This document shows, in pieces, positions 8,962-18,168 of a stretch of DNA of 64,000 nucleotides. The stretch spans positions 2,852,001 through 2,916,000 of the forward strand of contig NZ_CP109901.1 of the NCBI RefSeq assembly GCF_033095805.1. Reading direction: 5' to 3'. Every line of letters begins with the position of its first letter. The stretch's first letter is position 1. Both the position numbers and the translations under genes were made by a program. The notes beneath the pieces were generated by a model. That model was not told where the DNA came from and ran no database searches. It saw only the letters and a list, made by a program, of their open reading frames with translations. The stretch is from Serratia sp. UGAL515B_01. Its GTDB lineage: Bacteria > Pseudomonadota > Gammaproteobacteria > Enterobacterales > Enterobacteriaceae.

Positions 8962-9603
8962 TTAGTTAGACTCATGTTTTACTAGTGGCTCCAGCTGCTT
9001 TGCCATCCAGGTGGCAATGAACGGCTGGGCATCCTGATTGGGATGTAATCCGTCATCCTGCATCCATTCCGGTTTGATCACCACCTGTTCCATAAAGAAC
9101 GGCAGCAGCGGAATGTTGAACTGCTTGGCCAGCGCCGGGTAGATTGCCCCGAAAGCCTCGGTGTAGCGGCGGCCATAGTTTGGCGGAATATGGATTTGCA
9201 TCAGCAGCGGTTTTGCGCCAGCCTGCTGAATGAGGGTGATAATCTGGCTGAGATCGCGTTCAATGTCTGCAGCAGGAAAGCCGCGTAAGCCATCGTTGGC
9301 ACCCAGTTCGACGACTACCCAGCGCGGCTGGTGCTGTTTCAGCAGTTCGGGCAGACGTGCCAGCCCCTGAGCAGCAGTATCGCCACTGATACTGGCGTTG
9401 ATCACGCGCGGGTGGTTAGGTTTATTAAGCCACTCATTAGCCAAGCGTGTTGGCCAGGCTTGCGCCACCGGTAATCGGTAACCAGCGCTTAAACTGTCGC
9501 CTAATATCAATAAAGTATCGGCTGCAACAGCACGTAAACTGAATAATCCCAACAGCAAAAGGAAGGGAAAATGCCAGCGGAAAACGTTCTTGAAGTTCAT
9601 CAT
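8962..9603 (-). CDS. tesA: Multifunctional acyl-CoA thioesterase I / protease I / lysophospholipase L1
   Basis: A periplasmic SGNH hydrolase of 213 aa. A signal peptide (MMNFKNVFRWHFPFLLLLGL, cleaved after AVAA) is followed by block I GDSLSAGYR with the catalytic Ser, block III GANDGLRG and block V DGLHP with catalytic Asp and His. The MMNFKNVFRW start matches E. coli. It is divergent from ybbA and the two reading frames overlap by 33 bases (9571-9603), as in E. coli. Confidence 0.95.
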   Translation of the reverse strand: MMNFKNVFRWHFPFLLLLGLFSLRAVAADTLLILGDSLSAGYRLPVAQAWPTRLANEWLNKPNHPRVINASISGDTAAQGLARLPELLKQHQPRWVVVELGANDGLRGFPAADIERDLSQIITLIQQAGAKPLLMQIHIPPNYGRRYTEAFGAIYPALAKQFNIPLLPFFMEQVVIKPEWMQDDGLHPNQDAQPFIATWMAKQLEPLVKHESN

Positions 9604-10257
9604 CTTAGTAAACACGTTGGTCAGGGGGAACATCGGCTTACCATCCTCACCGGAGTGGAGCTGGTTGTCAAACCCGCACAGACAATTGCGTTGGTTGGCG
9701 AGTCCGGTTCGGGTAAATCAACATTGTTGGGTATTCTCGCCGGATTAGACGACGGCAGTAAAGGGGATGTACGTTTACTGGGTGAATCGCTGACCGAATT
9801 GGATGAAGAAGGCAGAGCAGCACTACGGGCGAAAAACGTTGGGTTTGTATTCCAATCTTTCATGTTAGTACCCACATTGAATGCGCTGGAAAATGTGCAG
9901 TTACCGGCGCTGCTGCGCGGTGAAAGCGATCGGCAAAGCCGCGAACAGGCGGTAAAACTGCTGGAACAGTTGGGACTTGGCAAACGCCTTTATCACTTGC
10001 CTGCCCAGCTTTCCGGCGGCGAACAACAACGGGTGGCGTTGGCTCGTGCGTTTAGCGGACGCCCGCGAGTACTGTTTGCCGATGAGCCAACCGGGAACCT
10101 TGATCGCCAGACCGGGGAACGGATTGCCGATTTACTGTTCTCCCTTAATCGCGATTTTTCTACCACGCTGATCCTGGTCACTCACGACGAAACATTGGCA
10201 GCACGCTGCCAGCGGCGCTTAAGGCTGCGTGAAGGCCAGCTTTGGGAGGAAGTATGA
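9571..10257 (+). CDS. ybbA: ABC transporter ATP-binding protein YbbA
   Basis: A 228-aa ATPase of the LolD/MacB-like type. Visible motifs are Walker A GESGSGKST, Q-loop VFQSFML, signature LSGGEQQR, Walker B VLFADEP and the H-loop HDE. It pairs with the FtsX-type permease YbbP, whose start overlaps the stop of ybbA (ATGA). In E. coli this pair sits next to the esterase gene tesA and its substrate is unknown; an exporter or lipoprotein/lipid mechanotransporter role is inferred from the family. The ribosome-binding site GGAAGGG lies just upstream. Confidence 0.95.
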   Translation: MPAENVLEVHHLSKHVGQGEHRLTILTGVELVVKPAQTIALVGESGSGKSTLLGILAGLDDGSKGDVRLLGESLTELDEEGRAALRAKNVGFVFQSFMLVPTLNALENVQLPALLRGESDRQSREQAVKLLEQLGLGKRLYHLPAQLSGGEQQRVALARAFSGRPRVLFADEPTGNLDRQTGERIADLLFSLNRDFSTTLILVTHDETLAARCQRRLRLREGQLWEEV

Positions 10258-12686
10258 TTTGGCGTTGGTTCTGGCGTGAATGGCGCTCCCCTTCCCTGCT
10301 GATCGTCTGGTTGGCTCTGACCCTGTCGGTTGCCTGTGTATTGGCGCTCGGCAGCATCAGCGATCGTATGAATAAAGGCTTGAGCCAGCAAAGCCGTGAT
10401 TTTATTGCCGGCGATCGCGTATTACGCACCGCTCGGCCGGTTCCAGAGGACTGGCTTATTGAGGCTCAACAGCAAAGGTTGCAGGTCAGCCGCCAACTGA
10501 GCTTCACGACCATGACCTATGCGGGCGATCGCCCACAACTGGCTAATGTGAAAGCGACAGATTTAGCTTATCCGCTGTATGGCAAGCTGGAAACGCACCC
10601 GCTCAATCTCAAACCACAGCCAGGCACTGTCTTGGTAGCCCCTCGTCTGCTCGCGCTATTGGATAGCAAAGTCGGTGACGATCTGGATGTGGGGGATACG
10701 ACGTTACGTATCGCGGGGGAAATCATTCAGGAACCCGACTCAGGTTTCAATCCTTTCCAGACCGCACCAACGATTATCATCAATCTGGCTGATGTGGACA
10801 AAACCGGGGCAGTCCAACCCGGTAGCCGTTTGACTTACCGCTATATGTTTGCTGGTTCTCCTAAGGACATTAAGCGCTACGAGGAAGGTCTGAAACCGCG
10901 GCTTAAACCCGATCAACGCTGGTATGGGCTGGAAGAGTCTGGCAGTGCGTTGGGTAAATCCCTACAACGTTCGCAACAGTTCCTACTGCTCTCGGCGTTG
11001 CTGACGCTGCTGCTGTCGATTGCCGCCGTAGCGGTTGCCATGAGCCATTATTGCCGCAGCCGTTATGATCTGATGGCGGTGTTGAAAACCCTGGGCGCAG
11101 GCAGGAAAGCACTCAGCCAGTTGATCATTGGCCAGTGGCTGGCAGTGCTACTGTTGGCGGGCATCTGTGGCAGCCTGATTGGCTTGGGCTTTGAGACTTT
11201 ACTGCTACGCTTGCTGGCACCCGTATTACCGGGGGCGTTACCCGCCGCTGGGGTTTGGCCATGGTTATGGGCAGTGGGGGCTTTAGTGATGATCTCATTG
11301 CTGGTCGGCCTACGCCCGTATCGGCAATTATTAGCTACCCAACCGCTACGCGTCTTACGCCGCGACGTGGTTGCCAACGTATGGCCATTGCGTTACTTCC
11401 TACCTGCCACGGTAGTGATTGTGGTGCTGTTACTGACCTTGCTGATGGGCGCCAGTACGCTGCTCTGGGCCATTCTTGCTGGTATGGTGGTCTTAGCTCT
11501 GCTACTGGCTGGAATTGGCTGGGGCAGTTTGCTGCTGTTAAGACGCTTCACACTGAAAAGCCTAGCGCTACGGTTGGCGGTAAATCGCCTGCTGCATCAA
11601 CCCTGGGTGACTATTAGCCAACTGTCAGCGTTCTCTTTATCTTTTATGCTACTGGCTCTGTTGCTGGTACTCCGGGGCGATCTGCTCGATCGCTGGCAAC
11701 AGCAATTACCACCGGGCAGCCCAAACTACTTCCTGCTGAATATCAGCACGAGTCAGGTTCCGGGGGTAAAAGCCTTCTTGCAAAAGCACCAATTACGGGA
11801 AGAAACTTTCTACCCAATTGTCCGCGTTAGACTGACAGAAATTAATCAACAGCAAGCCACCAAACGCGTTAATGAGAGCGATCCCGGTGGTGAAGCGGTT
11901 AACAGGGAATTAAATCTGACCTGGCAAGCAGAACGACCGGATCACAACCCATTGACGGCAGGCTCATGGCCCCCAAAAAGCGGAGAAGTCTCCATGGATG
12001 AAGGGCTCGCCGGAAGGCTCAAGGTAACATTGGGAGATACGCTGACGTTTAGCGGCGATACCCAATCTTTCAGCGCCAAAGTCACCAGCCTGCGGCAGGT
12101 GGATTGGGAGAGCTTGAAACCGAACTTCTACTTCATCTTCCCACCGGGTGCTCTGGACGGCCAACCGCAAACCTGGCTGACGAGCTTCCGCTACGAAGGC
12201 GATGGCAAAGTACTGACACAGCTTAACAGGCAGTTCCCAACCCTAAGCTTGCTGGATATTGGCTCCATCCTGAAACAGGTGGGCAGCGTGTTACAGCAGG
12301 TGAGTAAAGCGCTTGAGGTAATGGTGGTACTGGTGGTGATCTGCGGTGGCCTGTTGCTGATGGCTCAGGTACAGGTAGGCATGCGCCAGCGTCGGCAAGA
12401 GCTGGTGGTTTACCGCACGTTGGGGGCAGGCAAACGTCTGTTGCGCGGCACGTTATGGTGTGAGTTTGCATTACTGGGGCTGGTTGCCGGTATTGCGGCA
12501 ACGGTCGGCGCTGAAGCGGCATTGTGGTTGTTGCAGACCAAGGTGTTTGACTTCCCGTGGGTACCAACACCGATGCTTTGGTGGGCATTACCCTTGCTGA
12601 GTGCCTTACTGCTCTCGCTGTGTGGCGGTTGGTTAGGAGTACGTTTACTGCGTGGGCGCGCGCTGTTCCGCAGCTACGATGGTTAA
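10254..12686 (+). CDS. ybbP: FtsX/MacB-type ABC permease YbbP
   Basis: An 810-aa membrane protein with about ten transmembrane helices in three groups: one N-terminal helix, a periplasmic domain (about residues 40-240), a bundle near 245-440, a second periplasmic domain near 470-680, and three C-terminal helices. It carries two FtsX domains, each with the YRTLGAGKRLL / LKTLGAGRKAL motif. The start is set at ATG 10254 (MIWRWFWREW), overlapping the ybbA stop by four bases. It is the partner of the YbbA ATPase. Confidence 0.94.
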   Translation: MIWRWFWREWRSPSLLIVWLALTLSVACVLALGSISDRMNKGLSQQSRDFIAGDRVLRTARPVPEDWLIEAQQQRLQVSRQLSFTTMTYAGDRPQLANVKATDLAYPLYGKLETHPLNLKPQPGTVLVAPRLLALLDSKVGDDLDVGDTTLRIAGEIIQEPDSGFNPFQTAPTIIINLADVDKTGAVQPGSRLTYRYMFAGSPKDIKRYEEGLKPRLKPDQRWYGLEESGSALGKSLQRSQQFLLLSALLTLLLSIAAVAVAMSHYCRSRYDLMAVLKTLGAGRKALSQLIIGQWLAVLLLAGICGSLIGLGFETLLLRLLAPVLPGALPAAGVWPWLWAVGALVMISLLVGLRPYRQLLATQPLRVLRRDVVANVWPLRYFLPATVVIVVLLLTLLMGASTLLWAILAGMVVLALLLAGIGWGSLLLLRRFTLKSLALRLAVNRLLHQPWVTISQLSAFSLSFMLLALLLVLRGDLLDRWQQQLPPGSPNYFLLNISTSQVPGVKAFLQKHQLREETFYPIVRVRLTEINQQQATKRVNESDPGGEAVNRELNLTWQAERPDHNPLTAGSWPPKSGEVSMDEGLAGRLKVTLGDTLTFSGDTQSFSAKVTSLRQVDWESLKPNFYFIFPPGALDGQPQTWLTSFRYEGDGKVLTQLNRQFPTLSLLDIGSILKQVGSVLQQVSKALEVMVVLVVICGGLLLMAQVQVGMRQRRQELVVYRTLGAGKRLLRGTLWCEFALLGLVAGIAATVGAEAALWLLQTKVFDFPWVPTPMLWWALPLLSALLLSLCGGWLGVRLLRGRALFRSYDG

Positions 12687-12711
12687 CGAGGTGGAGAATT
12701 CCTGAGGTTGT

Positions 12712-12840
12712 GTCGCATTAAGGCTTGGTCAGATAATATGCTGTTTTTCTTTACGAAGTTTTCTGACCATGCCTTTTATTCGAAACGCCTTCAGCCACCT
12801 GCATTATCACGTCGATATTATGGCTCAGTGTGTCTGCGGG
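12712..12840 (+). pseudogene. IS6-family-like transposase, N-terminal remnant
   Basis: From the ATG at 12769 the frame reads MPFIRNAFSHLHYHVDIMAQ, the start of an IS6-type transposase (compare IS26, where a similar helix is followed by VRWY). It breaks off after about 25 codons. The upstream TGTCGCATTAAGGCTTGGTC resembles an element end also seen at 25186 and 34681. A second copy of the same N-terminus lies at 21499. Confidence 0.5.
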
Positions 12841-12869
12841 TATCTGGGCTAGGATAAAAATCAGCCTAA

Positions 12870-13170
12870 AACTGGATCAATCTGGCCACGTTCTTCGCTT
12901 ATCCGACAGACACCCGCAAGGTCATCTATACCGCAACGCTATCGAGCCGTTGAACAGCGTGATCCGCCGCACCATCAAGAAACACAAAATGTTCCCGACA
13001 CACGACTCAGTGAAAAACGTGATACAGCTGGCAGTCCAGGCGACATCACAAAAATGGACGATGCCGCTGAGGGACTGACATATGGCTATGAACCGCTTTA
13101 TTATCGAGTTCGGTGACAGCTTGGATGGTCACTTCTGAGAAAAGGCATTTACACGGAATCGAGTACAAGG
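12870..13170 (+). pseudogene. IS256-family transposase, C-terminal remnant
   Basis: The end of an IS256-type transposase is visible: FFAYPTDTRKVIYT, then after a one-base deletion NAIEPLNSVIRRTIKKHKMF, SVKNVIQLAVQATSQKWTMP, and then MNRFIIEFGDSLDGHF. The frameshift near 12935 and the missing catalytic N-terminal part make it non-functional. The following GGCATTTACACGG is a plausible right end of the element. Confidence 0.75.
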
Positions 13171-13197
13171 TCGTCGGGTGTCCATTTCTGAATAAAT

Positions 13198-13875
13198 CTA
13201 AAAACGGGATGACTTTCTCCAGTAGATCAAATTCTGTTGGTTGTTCAAATCCATGTTTGATAATCTTCTTTGTATAAAGGCATTAATGGTTGGTTTCCCA
13301 TCCGTTGTTTCGAGTATCTGTGCACAATATATTCGATGTGGGTATCCAGTAAAACCTAACTCGAAACGAATAACTCGGCGGCGGGTGTCGCCAATAACGA
13401 GACTGGGTCCAGCCCCGCCACCAGACCCTCCCAGCAAACTCATACTTGGTATATCCATGATTGGAAGTTCCCACTCAAAGCCGTTACGTGCGATCCAATG
13501 TTTGACATCACGTTCATTAGCATTTTTAAGTGTGGCAGGAAACCCATGGGAATTCCTTGCGAATGCATAACGATACTCTTCCCACCAGGTTATAAATGTT
13601 TGCGATTTTGGGTTTGTTTTGTATAAATTTGTATTATTGGGACTAGTTCCTACGTGGATCCATTTGTCTGCACTAGTATCTAGCCTGTACCAATCTACTG
13701 TTTCAATCCATTCTAAATCTGGACAATCAATACCTTCGCCAGAAAATGCTCCCATAGAGCGCGACTTGACATTCAACTTTGCGACCAGTTCGAAGCTGTG
13801 TCCTATTTTTCCTGAATCTCGTGTTGACTTAATGTTGCGTAATTCAAGTTTGTCTACTGTCATTTTGGCTTTCAT
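13198..13875 (-). CDS. Unrecognised protein downstream of a PAAR-like frame
   Basis: A 225-aa soluble protein with no signal peptide or membrane segment, and no family I recognise. It begins MKAKMTVDKLELRNIKSTR, is rich in aromatic residues (WWEEYRYAF, IYWRKSSRF) and has a Gly-rich linker near residue 148 (LLGGSGGGAGPSL). It follows a PAAR-like reading frame (13969-14252) on the same strand. It sits between ybbP and purK, where E. coli has an rhs toxin locus, so a role as type VI secretion effector, adaptor or immunity protein is possible but unproven. Codon use is more AT-rich than that of its core neighbours, suggesting acquisition. Confidence 0.6.
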   Translation of the reverse strand: MKAKMTVDKLELRNIKSTRDSGKIGHSFELVAKLNVKSRSMGAFSGEGIDCPDLEWIETVDWYRLDTSADKWIHVGTSPNNTNLYKTNPKSQTFITWWEEYRYAFARNSHGFPATLKNANERDVKHWIARNGFEWELPIMDIPSMSLLGGSGGGAGPSLVIGDTRRRVIRFELGFTGYPHRIYCAQILETTDGKPTINAFIQRRLSNMDLNNQQNLIYWRKSSRF

Positions 13876-13968
13876 AATATATCCACTATTAACTGTTTCC
13901 GGTTGTTTTTGTGAGTCTTAACATATAGGTTGATTTCATTTCTGCTGGTTGCCCTCCTTGTGATATGG

Positions 13969-14252
13969 TCAGTTAGTTTCCCGTCGCCACATGGGTTTTA
14001 CCCATCGAACTTCGGTAGACACTGTTCCAATTATTTGAAACGAGCCTTTACACTTCGGGCACAACGCCATATCGGCTGTCACCACCCGCTGGGTTTCGTT
14101 GTCACTGAAGCTGGAAGTCACGGTGATTACCTGTCCGCCACTGGTCGTTTTATCACCAGATTTGCCCGTTGTCTCGACATATACCCTTATGAATAAAATG
14201 GTTATAAAACCAGCAAATAATACAGGAATGATAAATTAACAAAAACTTTAAT
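13969..14252 (-). CDS. PAAR-motif protein, start uncertain
   Basis: The frame reads VLFAGFITILFIRVYVETTG (a membrane-like stretch) and then SGDKTTSGGQVITVTSS and TADMALCPKCKGSFQIIGTV, ending WRRETN. GDKTT.GG and the CPKC zinc-type pair are typical of small PAAR proteins that sharpen type VI secretion spikes. No ATG, GTG or TTG start occurs between the upstream stop and the hydrophobic stretch, so the gene may be truncated at its 5' end, next to the recombinase fragment. An AAGGAGG box near its stop precedes a 16-codon frame (13889-13939) that I do not call. Confidence 0.55.
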
Positions 14253-14269
14253 TGTTTCAGGAAGTTACA

Positions 14270-14455
14270 TTAACGTGTCGCATCCTCCAAAATCTTATAA
14301 ACCGTTGAGCGTGCAACATTGGCCTGACGGACTATTTCCGTTGCTCCAGTCCCTTTGTGGTGAAGCGCCAGTACTTCCCCGGCAAGATTGCCGTAGGGAA
14401 CGGATTGGTACGCAAACCGGATTAAAGTCTCTCGTTCGATGGGGCACCCGACCAA
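14270..14455 (-). pseudogene. Serine recombinase (resolvase/invertase), C-terminal fragment
   Basis: About 60 codons end with [20 protein letters not shown] and then [11 protein letters not shown]. This is the helix-turn-helix DNA-binding tail of Tn3-type resolvases and DNA invertases. The catalytic N-terminal domain is missing, so it is a remnant. Confidence 0.7.
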
Positions 14456-14517
14456 TCCATAGAAGACGATAAAATCCGGTCAGAAGGGTGAACAGTCAGG
14501 AAGATTAACTGGGGGCT

Positions 14518-14689
14518 CTAAATAGTTGTGCGTAATATTGCTACAAGTGTGCGTGATGCAGGTTAGCCGACCGTTGAGCGCAGGGATGCGCGATACAAGC
14601 CCCTGGGAGGGGCACTGCCTGTCAGCGTTCCTCATCGTTCACACCTGCCGGAAGCATGACGTGTCGCGGTATCAAGAACACCTATTTAG
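14518..14689 (+). repeat. R2 MITE-like element, copy 1
   Basis: A 172-bp non-coding unit begins CTAAATAG and ends CTATTTAG. It is about 80% identical by eye to the 174-bp copy at 41327-41500 in opposite orientation; shared stretches include GCCGACCGTTGAGCGCA and AAGAACACCTATTTAGC. It encodes nothing convincing. Confidence 0.75.
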
Positions 14690-14711
14690 CTGGCGACGGA
14701 TTGCCCACAGT

Positions 14712-14782
14712 AGAACAATCTTATCTGTTGGCCGTCTCAAAACAGACAGCCCAGATTTTTCGTCTTCTCTCCGTTAACGCGG
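14712..14782 (+). repeat. R3 repeat, copy 1
   Basis: AGAACAATCTTATCTGTTGG ... CTCTCCGTTAACGCG matches the repeats at 25110-25186 and 43108-43185. The rest of the gap up to purK (14783-14894) shows no gene. Confidence 0.6.
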
Positions 14783-14894
14783 AAGTGCCATACTTACGGC
14801 ATTTCGGCTGGCAACGACTCACTAAGAGCTGAAAAAGCTTTGCCAACAGTCTGGACGTTACGTACTGCTGAACCCTTTTTTCATACTTTCAATC

Positions 14895-15962
14895 TTACCC
14901 GAGCTTCTGCTGTGCCCAGGCTAACCCCGTTTGATATTCCGTTGGCAACAAGGGTGCCAGCGCCAGCAACGTCTGCTGTAAACGGGTAGTATCGGGATCG
15001 TTGAGATTCAGGTGCCCTACCTTGCGGCCTTCACGCACTTCTTTTTCATACCAGTGCAAATGCACTAATGGCAAAGATAACCATTGCTGATTAACCGGCG
15101 TACCAATCAGATTAATCATCACCGAGGGCGTATTGACCACAGGCTTTGGCAGTGGTAACCCAAGAATGGCTCGCAGATGCAGTTCAAACTGGCTGATGGA
15201 AGCCCCATTTTGCGTCCAATGGCCGCTGTTGTGAACGCGTGGTGCCAGTTCGTTGATAAACAGACTATCACCAACGATAAAACACTCCATCGCCATTACG
15301 CCCACGTAGTTCAAGGCGTTCAAAATGGCAGCCAACATCTGCTCCGCTTGCTGTTGCAACGCTGGGTCTGGCTGCGGCAAAGCAACGCTGGTGCGCAGAA
15401 TACCTTCTTCATGCAGGTTGTGGGTCAACGGGTAGAATACCGACTGCCCATCATGACCACGAGCACCAACTAAAGACACTTCACCAGAGAAATTAATACC
15501 ATTTTCCACGATGCATTCGCCATAAGCATCTGCCGGTAATTCGGTTTCCTGGCCGGGGCGTATACGCCACTGACCGCGGCCGTCGTAACCACCAACGCGG
15601 CGTTTAACAATCGCCAGTTCACCCAGGCTGGTAAATACCTGTGGCCATTCGCTCTGGTTGGCCAGCAATTGCCAAGGGGCAGTGGGCAGATGAAGTTGGT
15701 CAAGCAGCTGTTTCTGTGTCAAACGGTCGGCCAGACGCGGAAAGATATCGCGGTTAACGAAGCTGTTATGAGTGGCCAACTCGCGTGTTAGCGCAGTCTC
15801 TGGCCAACGTTCGATCTCTGCGGTGATCACCGCATGCTGGTAGGGAACAGCTTCCGGTTCGGCATCAAGGCCCACCGGATAAACCGCAATACCCAATGGC
15901 TCCCCCGCCTGACGCAACATGCGCCCTAACTGGCCATTACCCAATACGCAAACCGGCTTCAT
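14895..15962 (-). CDS. purK: 5-(carboxyamino)imidazole ribonucleotide synthase PurK
   Basis: A 355-aa ATP-grasp enzyme that carboxylates AIR to N5-CAIR with ATP and bicarbonate in purine synthesis. N-terminal [20 protein letters not shown], the ATP-grasp lysine region ([17 protein letters not shown]), the metal-binding MAMECFIV.....[13 protein letters not shown], and the C-terminal domain are all present. The start overlaps the purE stop by four bases (ATGA). Length matches E. coli PurK (355). Confidence 0.97.
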   Translation of the reverse strand: MKPVCVLGNGQLGRMLRQAGEPLGIAVYPVGLDAEPEAVPYQHAVITAEIERWPETALTRELATHNSFVNRDIFPRLADRLTQKQLLDQLHLPTAPWQLLANQSEWPQVFTSLGELAIVKRRVGGYDGRGQWRIRPGQETELPADAYGECIVENGINFSGEVSLVGARGHDGQSVFYPLTHNLHEEGILRTSVALPQPDPALQQQAEQMLAAILNALNYVGVMAMECFIVGDSLFINELAPRVHNSGHWTQNGASISQFELHLRAILGLPLPKPVVNTPSVMINLIGTPVNQQWLSLPLVHLHWYEKEVREGRKVGHLNLNDPDTTRLQQTLLALAPLLPTEYQTGLAWAQQKLG

Positions 15963-16483
15963 GCTTCCTCCCGCGGGTCTGGATTATTCAGCACCTCGTC
16001 GGTTTGCGCTTGGCGCCAGCCGGCCAAACGTTGTGCCAAAGCTGCATCGTGCAGTGCCAGGATTTGTGCGGCCAGCAACCCGGCGTTTGCCGCACCGGCT
16101 TTACCGATGGCAAGCGTACCCACCGGAATGCCGCGGGGCATCTGCACGATGGAATAGAGGCTATCAACACCGCTCAATGCCGCACTTTGTACTGGCACGC
16201 CCAGCACCGGAACCAGCGTTTTCGCCGCCAACATGCCTGGCAGATGTGCAGCGCCGCCTGCTCCAGCAATGATCACGTCAAAACCCTTAGCGCTTGCCTG
16301 TTCGGCAAAACTGAACAGTTTATCTGGCGTTCGGTGGGCGGAGACGACTTCGACATGGAACGGGACTTCAAGCATGGTTAAGACTTCAGCCGCAAACTGC
16401 ATGGTGGCCCAGTCACTTTTCGATCCCATTACAATTGCGATTTTAACCTCAGCAGTTGTCGCTGAAGTGGCGTTGGCTCCCAT
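15959..16483 (-). CDS. purE: N5-CAIR mutase PurE
   Basis: A 174-aa enzyme that converts N5-CAIR to CAIR. It has the class I PurE signature: [11 protein letters not shown] near residue 20, [12 protein letters not shown] with the catalytic histidine, [12 protein letters not shown], and [14 protein letters not shown]. The start is placed at [10 protein letters not shown], which gives near-family length; the open frame extends 27 codons upstream without family similarity. It is followed by purK with a 4-bp overlap. Confidence 0.96.
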   Translation of the reverse strand: MGANATSATTAEVKIAIVMGSKSDWATMQFAAEVLTMLEVPFHVEVVSAHRTPDKLFSFAEQASAKGFDVIIAGAGGAAHLPGMLAAKTLVPVLGVPVQSAALSGVDSLYSIVQMPRGIPVGTLAIGKAGAANAGLLAAQILALHDAALAQRLAGWRQAQTDEVLNNPDPREEA

Positions 16484-16576
16484 GAGGGTATGACTCCTGT
16501 GATTGGACGAACGTCGGCTAGTTACCTGCAATGGCATGCCGAATGAGGACGTAGAGCATATCATGGGTGCACGGGG

Positions 16577-16592
16577 AGGAAAACGGTTGCGT
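16577..16592 (-). promoter_or_regulatory. PurR operator of purEK
   Basis: The minus strand reads ACGCAACCGTTTTCCT, which closely fits the PurR consensus ACGCAAACGTTTNCNT. It lies about 95 bp upstream of the purE start, as expected for purine repression of purEK. Confidence 0.85.
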
Positions 16593-16638
16593 AGACGGTT
16601 TTCAGCGACAAAAACGTGAATGTTTCGTTAGCCGCCAA

Positions 16639-17361
16639 TCAGAAGGGGAATTCAAACAACTCGATGGCATCCGCCGAAACCTTTATCATTGAGCCTTCAG
16701 CATGCCAGGCCCCGAGTACGGCTCTATAGGCTTTGCCATTAGGCAAGATAAGGTTGTGGACCGCTGGGCGGTGGGTATGACCGTGGATCAGCCAATGTGC
16801 ATCGTGCTGCAATAAAGCCTGTTCAACCGTTTGTGGATTAACGTCCATAATCGCTTCAGATTTGTAACGGTTGGTCTGCTGGCTTCGTTCACGCATTTTG
16901 GCAGCAATTTTTAAGCGCCAGCGCAAAGGAAGAGCAAGAAACAGCCTTTGGATCCAAGAGTTATGTACTTTTTGACGGAATTCCTGGTATGCCCGATCGT
17001 CGGTACACAAGGTGTCGCCATGCATGATCAGGATCTTGCGGCCATAGAGTTCAATAACCTGTGCTTCCGGCAGCAGAGTCATGCCACTGAGCGCTGCAAA
17101 ACGCTTACCCAGCAGAAAATCGCGATTACCATGAATAAAGTAGCAAGGCACGCCGGCATTTTGCAGCGCCTTCAACGCGGTAGCAATTTCGCTATGCAAA
17201 GGGGCCGGGTCGTCATCACCAATCCAGGCCTCGAACAGATCGCCCAGAATGTATAGCGCATCTGCGTGCATGGCTTCACGCTGCAAAAAACGCAGAAAAC
17301 CGGCAGTAATTGCCGGTTCCTGTGCGCATAGATGCAGATCTGCAATGAACAATGTACTCAT
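16639..17361 (-). CDS. lpxH: UDP-2,3-diacylglucosamine diphosphatase LpxH
   Basis: A 240-aa calcineurin-like hydrolase that makes lipid X from UDP-diacylglucosamine in lipid A synthesis. Metal-binding motifs in order: FIADLHL (DxH, residues 5-11), [26 protein letters not shown] and [10 protein letters not shown]. The start [11 protein letters not shown] matches E. coli in position and gives identical length (240 aa). It is ten bases downstream of ppiB, so the two probably form an operon. Confidence 0.97.
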   Translation of the reverse strand: MSTLFIADLHLCAQEPAITAGFLRFLQREAMHADALYILGDLFEAWIGDDDPAPLHSEIATALKALQNAGVPCYFIHGNRDFLLGKRFAALSGMTLLPEAQVIELYGRKILIMHGDTLCTDDRAYQEFRQKVHNSWIQRLFLALPLRWRLKIAAKMRERSQQTNRYKSEAIMDVNPQTVEQALLQHDAHWLIHGHTHRPAVHNLILPNGKAYRAVLGAWHAEGSMIKVSADAIELFEFPF

Positions 17362-17371
17362 GCAGCTGCGA

Positions 17372-17866
17372 TTACTCGCTGACGGTAACGCTGTTGATAA
17401 CAACATCGTCAACTGGAACGTCCTGGTGCATACCACTACGGCCAGTTTTCACCGCTTTGATCTTGTCTACCACGTCCATGCCTTCAACCACTTCAGCAAA
17501 GACACAGTAACCCCAACCTTGAGCATTTTCACCGCGGAAATTCAGGAAATCGTTGTCGACAACGTTGATAAAAAATTGGGCAGTTGCCGAATGAGGATCG
17601 TTAGTCCGCGCCATTGCCAAAGTGCCGCGGGTGTTTTTCAACCCGTTGTTGGCTTCGTTTAAAATGGTCGCTTTGGTGTTTTTCTGACGCATTCCCGGTT
17701 CAAAACCACCGCCCTGCACCATAAATCCATTGATAACACGGTGGAAAATCGTATTGTTGTAGAAGCCTTCGTTGCAATAGTTCAGAAAGTTTTCAACGGT
17801 AATCGGCGCTTTATCAGCAAAAGTTTTGATCACGATGTCGCCGTGATTGGTATGAAAAGTAACCAT
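17372..17866 (-). CDS. ppiB: Cytoplasmic peptidyl-prolyl isomerase B
   Basis: A 164-aa cyclophilin without a signal peptide. Active-site motifs are [13 protein letters not shown] (with the catalytic Arg and Phe), [17 protein letters not shown] and [15 protein letters not shown]. The start [10 protein letters not shown] matches E. coli PpiB; the frame is open 17 codons further upstream. Confidence 0.96.
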   Translation of the reverse strand: MVTFHTNHGDIVIKTFADKAPITVENFLNYCNEGFYNNTIFHRVINGFMVQGGGFEPGMRQKNTKATILNEANNGLKNTRGTLAMARTNDPHSATAQFFINVVDNDFLNFRGENAQGWGYCVFAEVVEGMDVVDKIKAVKTGRSGMHQDVPVDDVVINSVTVSE

Positions 17867-18168
17867 AGTTTTTGTCCTAACAAGATGATGAAGTGAAATG
17901 TCACACAAGGGAGGCATGTGAGCAATCAGGCCGCCTTTATAACATATCTCTATTAATCAGTCAGTAGCTCTCCGGGGGACACGGCTAGCGGTGAAGTAAC
18001 GGATATTGCCGCGCTAACCAGATGGGGCAAACGCTGATTCTAAGCAACTTTTGGCCAGTGAAATCGGCAATCATCAGGCTTGACCTTGCAATAGAATAGC
18101 CTTCGGGTTTCAATACGCGAAGTTTACTCGAGTAATATTATTATCACGCACACACACGGAATATCCCG

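Noticed and set aside
13889..13939. A 16-aa leader peptide gene after the PAAR frame
   Set aside because: The AAGGAGG box is too far from the ATG and the frame is out of phase with the 225-aa protein; nothing supports translation.
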